DNA from: Microbacterium sp. Leaf159
GTDB lineage: Bacteria; Actinomycetota; Actinomycetes; Actinomycetales; Microbacteriaceae
Direction: 5' to 3'
Assembly (NCBI RefSeq): GCF_001423615.1
Contig: NZ_LMOU01000001.1
Coordinates: 944,539 to 1,008,538 of the forward strand
DNA length: 64,000 bases
Within the stretch, counting starts at the first letter, position 1, and each line of letters begins with the position of its first letter. Positions 61,736-64,000 of this stretch are shown one piece after another. Below the pieces are notes generated by a model. It worked only from the letters and a program-made list of their open reading frames with translations, was not told the origin of the DNA and searched no databases. Position numbers and translations under genes: made by a program.

Positions 61736-62053
61736 TCAGCTTGCGCGGCGCTTGAGCTTGCGGCGCTCGCGCTCCGACAGACCACCCCAGATTCCGAATC
61801 GCTCGTCGTTGTTGAGCGCGTACTCGAGGCATTCGCCACGGACATCGCACGTGGTGCAGATGCGCTTGGCGTCGCGGGTCGAGCCGCCCTTCTCGGGGAA
61901 GAACGCCTCGGGATCGGTCTGCGAGCAGAGCGCGTCGCTCTGCCATGCGAGAGCATTGTCGTCGTCGGCCTCGGCCTTCCGGACCCCGGGAACACCGAGG
62001 TTGATCGGATCGACGAACCAGTTCTCCGGTACGTCTGAACGGTAACCCGTCAT
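61736..62053 (-). CDS. whiB2: WhiB2-type (WhmD) iron-sulfur regulator
   Basis: A 105-residue Wbl protein with cluster cysteines Cys43, Cys66, Cys69 and Cys75, the GIWGG turn (87-91) and a basic end (RERRKLKRRAS). The N-terminal MTGYRSDVPENWFVDP extension distinguishes WhiB2 from WhiB1. WhiB2/WhmD is essential for septation in mycobacteria and is the orthologue of Streptomyces WhiB. The ATG at 62053 has GGAG 6 nt upstream; a start four codons earlier lacks this. It has a strong promoter of its own and a terminator, so it is monocistronic. Confidence 0.94.
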   Translation of the reverse strand: MTGYRSDVPENWFVDPINLGVPGVRKAEADDDNALAWQSDALCSQTDPEAFFPEKGGSTRDAKRICTTCDVRGECLEYALNNDERFGIWGGLSERERRKLKRRAS

Positions 62054-62104
62054 CTCGCTCTCCAACCCCTAAATTCCGCCCCCTCGGCGGGCCGTGCTCA
62101 ACTA

Positions 62105-62133
62105 ATTACACCCGTGTCATTCCCATCGGTCAA
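62105..62133 (-). promoter_or_regulatory. Strong promoter of whiB2
   Basis: Reverse strand: TTGACC (62133-62128), 17-nt spacer, TGTAAT (62110-62105). Transcription would begin near 62098, giving a leader of about 45 nt. It is the best match to the sigma-70 consensus in the window. Confidence 0.75.
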
Positions 62134-62210
62134 GTCGCGGATCGTAAACCCTCAATCAGGTCTTGAAGGTTCTTGAGCTTCGTGCGGCGTGTCGCGCCGA
62201 TGTCCGAGGC

Positions 62211-63353
62211 TCAGCCGGCAGCGCCGGATTCGCCCGGAGATGCGATGAACGCCTCCCCCTGCCCTGAGAGGGTCAGCCGCTCCTCATCGGGCGTCGCGAA
62301 AGCTGCCGCGCCGACCGGGATGGCCACCGCGTCGCCGCTCGCGCCGCGGACTTCGACGCGACCGGCCGTGACGAGCACCATGGTCGGCCCGCTGACATCG
62401 ACCGACACCGCCTCGCCGTTCAGAGTGACGCGGCTCAGTGCGAAGTCCGTCACGGGCACCGCGTATTCGGTGATCGCCCCGATCTGGGCCGGGTGGAGCA
62501 CCGGCACCTCTCCGGTGGTCGTGTCGAGGATCGAGAGCAGTTCGGGCACATCGATGCGCTTCGGAGTGAGTCCGCCGCGCAGCACGTTGTCGCTCGCGGC
62601 CATGATCTCGACACCGAGGCCCGAGATGTAGGCGTGCAGAAGGCCCGCGCGGAGGAAGACCCCCTCGCCACGCTGGAGCACCACGTGATTCATGAGCAGA
62701 GCGACGACGACACCGGGGTCGCCCTGGTACGCATCCGCGATCTCAGCCACGGCCCGCAGCGTGGTGGCCCACTCCCCCGATCCGGCGTCGGCCGCGGCGC
62801 GCACCGAGGCGATGACGTCGTCGACCACGGCCTGCGCGTCACCGGACAACAGCCAGCCGATCGTGTCACGGAGCGCGTCTCCGTCGGCGCCCAGTCGAGA
62901 GGACAGCTCGGCGACGCCCTTGCCCCCGCCCAGTGCGGACAGCAGGCGTCGGGTATCGGTGAGAGGACGGAGTCCGCTCAAGGACTCGAAACGCTCGCTC
63001 AGCGCGACGATCAACTCGGGCTTGTGGTTGTCGTCGCGATAGTTGCGGGTCGGGTCGTCCGCTCCAAGCTCGGCCTCTCGCGCCCATCCGGCCTTGGCCT
63101 GCTCGATTGTCGGGTGCACCTGGATCGACAGCGGAGAGGCCGCGGCCAGCAGCTTGAGCAGGTAGGGCAGCGATCCACCTGTGACGGCGTCGAGTGTCCC
63201 GCCGCCCCGCACGTCGGCCGGATCCCCCGGGTGGTCTCCGAACCAGACCTCGGCCTCAGGGCCGCCTGCGGGAACGCGACCTTCGAGGTCGGCGAGGAGC
63301 GTCGGCGACCCCCAGGCGTAGTCGCGGGGCACGTTGGAGAGACTGAGCAGCAT
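62211..63353 (-). CDS. manA: Mannose-6-phosphate isomerase, class I
   Basis: A 380-residue zinc enzyme interconverting fructose-6-P and mannose-6-P, feeding GDP-mannose for lipoglycans. The zinc-site segments are LSIQVHPT (75-82, Gln78 and His80) and DNHKPELIVAL (108-118, Glu113). The C-terminal cupin part has LLHAYISGLGVEIMAASDNVLRGGLTPKRIDV, with the catalytic Arg near its end. TACTCT is exactly 6 nt before the ATG (leaderless). It lies beside whiB2 as in mycobacteria and upstream of an O-antigen-ligase-like gene on the other strand. Confidence 0.95.
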   Translation of the reverse strand: MLLSLSNVPRDYAWGSPTLLADLEGRVPAGGPEAEVWFGDHPGDPADVRGGGTLDAVTGGSLPYLLKLLAAASPLSIQVHPTIEQAKAGWAREAELGADDPTRNYRDDNHKPELIVALSERFESLSGLRPLTDTRRLLSALGGGKGVAELSSRLGADGDALRDTIGWLLSGDAQAVVDDVIASVRAAADAGSGEWATTLRAVAEIADAYQGDPGVVVALLMNHVVLQRGEGVFLRAGLLHAYISGLGVEIMAASDNVLRGGLTPKRIDVPELLSILDTTTGEVPVLHPAQIGAITEYAVPVTDFALSRVTLNGEAVSVDVSGPTMVLVTAGRVEVRGASGDAVAIPVGAAAFATPDEERLTLSGQGEAFIASPGESGAAG

Positions 63354-63440
63354 GCCACCAGAGTATTGGCACCGGAACCCGCCGTGCCACGAGCACCACG
63401 ATCAGGTGCTCCGCGAGCTGCGCGCTGTAGCCTGAACGCG

Positions 63441-64000
63441 ATGGCGCACTACACGAAGCACCCGGTGGCCGCCCCGCCCACCGCGCCCGAGCGCGAGTCG
63501 ACGGGGCATCTTCTGCTGCGCGGATACATCATCCTCGTCCTGTTCGTGGCGTTCGCGCACTCGGCGGTCTACAACCTGCTGGGCGAGATCGGCGCGGCGG
63601 TCACGCTCGTCGTGTTCCTGCTCGCGACGCTCGGCATCGGCGTCCCGATGATCGCTCGCAAGCGTCCGCACGCCTTCGCGTGGCGGCGGCTGCCCTGGGC
63701 TGCGACCGCGTACACCGTCGTCGCACTGCTCTCGGTCGCCTGGTCGCAGTGGCCAGGGGCGACGATCATCACCTGGGTGCTGCTGGCGACCGTGACCGTG
63801 AACGCGCTGTTCATCGTGCACGTCCTCACCTGGCACGAGATCGTTCGAGCCCTCGCCTCGGCATTCAAGTGGATCCTCGGCCTCTCGCTCGCGATCGAGC
63901 TGTGGGTGGCGCTCGTCGTGCACGGACCGATCCTGCCGAACTTCTTCGTCCGCCCCGAGGGCGAGACGAACGCCCACTGGTACTGGGTGCGCGGCAACCT
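63441..64000 (+). CDS. O-antigen ligase/polymerase-like membrane protein (partial, runs off right edge)
   Basis: The first 186 residues are visible: MAHYTKHPVAAPPTAPER, then at least five membrane helices with a short loop VAWSQWPGATI and a longer loop RPEGETNAHWYWVRGN at the edge. The VAWSxxP motif after the third helix is typical of Wzy/WaaL/ExoQ-type polymerases and ligases that join polyprenyl-linked glycans outside the membrane. The catalytic large loop is beyond the window. TAGCCT lies 7 nt before the ATG (leaderless). It is divergent from manA across 87 nt. Confidence 0.75.
   Translation, partial: MAHYTKHPVAAPPTAPERESTGHLLLRGYIILVLFVAFAHSAVYNLLGEIGAAVTLVVFLLATLGIGVPMIARKRPHAFAWRRLPWAATAYTVVALLSVAWSQWPGATIITWVLLATVTVNALFIVHVLTWHEIVRALASAFKWILGLSLAIELWVALVVHGPILPNFFVRPEGETNAHWYWVRGN

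Overview
The window is a continuous stretch of high-G+C actinobacterial chromosome. I infer Microbacteriaceae, most likely Microbacterium, from gene content and protein style: two WhiB proteins, MtrA-MtrB-LpqB, a fused E2-E1 2-oxoglutarate enzyme (Kgd), GuaB1, an Eis-like acetyltransferase, SigH with a zinc anti-sigma factor, and PdtaS. There are no rRNA or tRNA genes, insertion sequences, phage genes or CRISPR arrays that I can see. Coding density is very high and no gap reaches 300 bases; the longest is about 235 bases at 27544-27778, in front of whiB1.

Layout. 1-13985 is a general metabolic and accessory region. It holds a partial GNAT gene, ung, an SDR, a divergent EamA exporter/TetR pair sharing a large palindrome, metY and metX (methionine sulfhydrylation route) around a membrane EEP hydrolase, NUDIX, MFS, AraC with DUF2000, a thiamine-binding protein, a GT87 enzyme, nnrD and an OYE flavoenzyme. 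14070-18009 holds two CNNM/CorB-type membrane proteins, with a possible leader peptide in front, and guaB1. 18168-21851 is kgd. From eis to mtrA (21939-44872) most genes have counterparts, as I recall them, in the Mycobacterium tuberculosis Rv3219-Rv3246c neighbourhood: rshA, sigH, aroA, rsgA, whiB1, pdtaS, an Rv3235-like gene, secA, hpf, comF-like, lpqB, mtrB, mtrA. Embedded there is a small module (30126-32962) of an unknown protein, an excisionase-type HTH protein, a SAF-domain membrane protein and a CpaE/MinD-like ATPase. Its two divergent promoter regions each carry a perfect DnaA box. 44969-53323 is a MoxR-DUF58-DUF4129-DUF4350 cluster with an aquaporin, SpoIIM and RDD genes. 53352-56307 is a MacB-like three-gene ABC exporter. 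56390-64000 resembles the Rv3255c-Rv3260c area: DUF3499, a Zincin-like protein, DUF5719, a giant GT2, whiB2, manA and the start of an O-antigen-ligase-like gene.

Gene expression. Repeatedly a TANNNT hexamer lies exactly 6 or 7 bases before an ATG or GTG, which is the expected geometry of leaderless mRNAs. I count about two dozen genes, while others (metY, sigH, whiB1, whiB2, hpf, secA, padR) have clear Shine-Dalgarno sequences. Inside operons, 4-base ATGA/GTGA overlaps are the rule.

Most interesting are four things: (1) a 22-codon, proline-rich upstream ORF whose TGA overlaps the ATG of the CNNM gene, with a hairpin covering that gene's ribosome binding site; (2) the DnaA-box-bracketed SAF/ATPase module, whose ATPase has Arg in place of the P-loop Lys; (3) the 40-bp palindrome spanning both start codons of the EamA/TetR pair; (4) the density of leaderless starts. 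All functional statements rest on sequence reading and memory of protein families; no searches were run.
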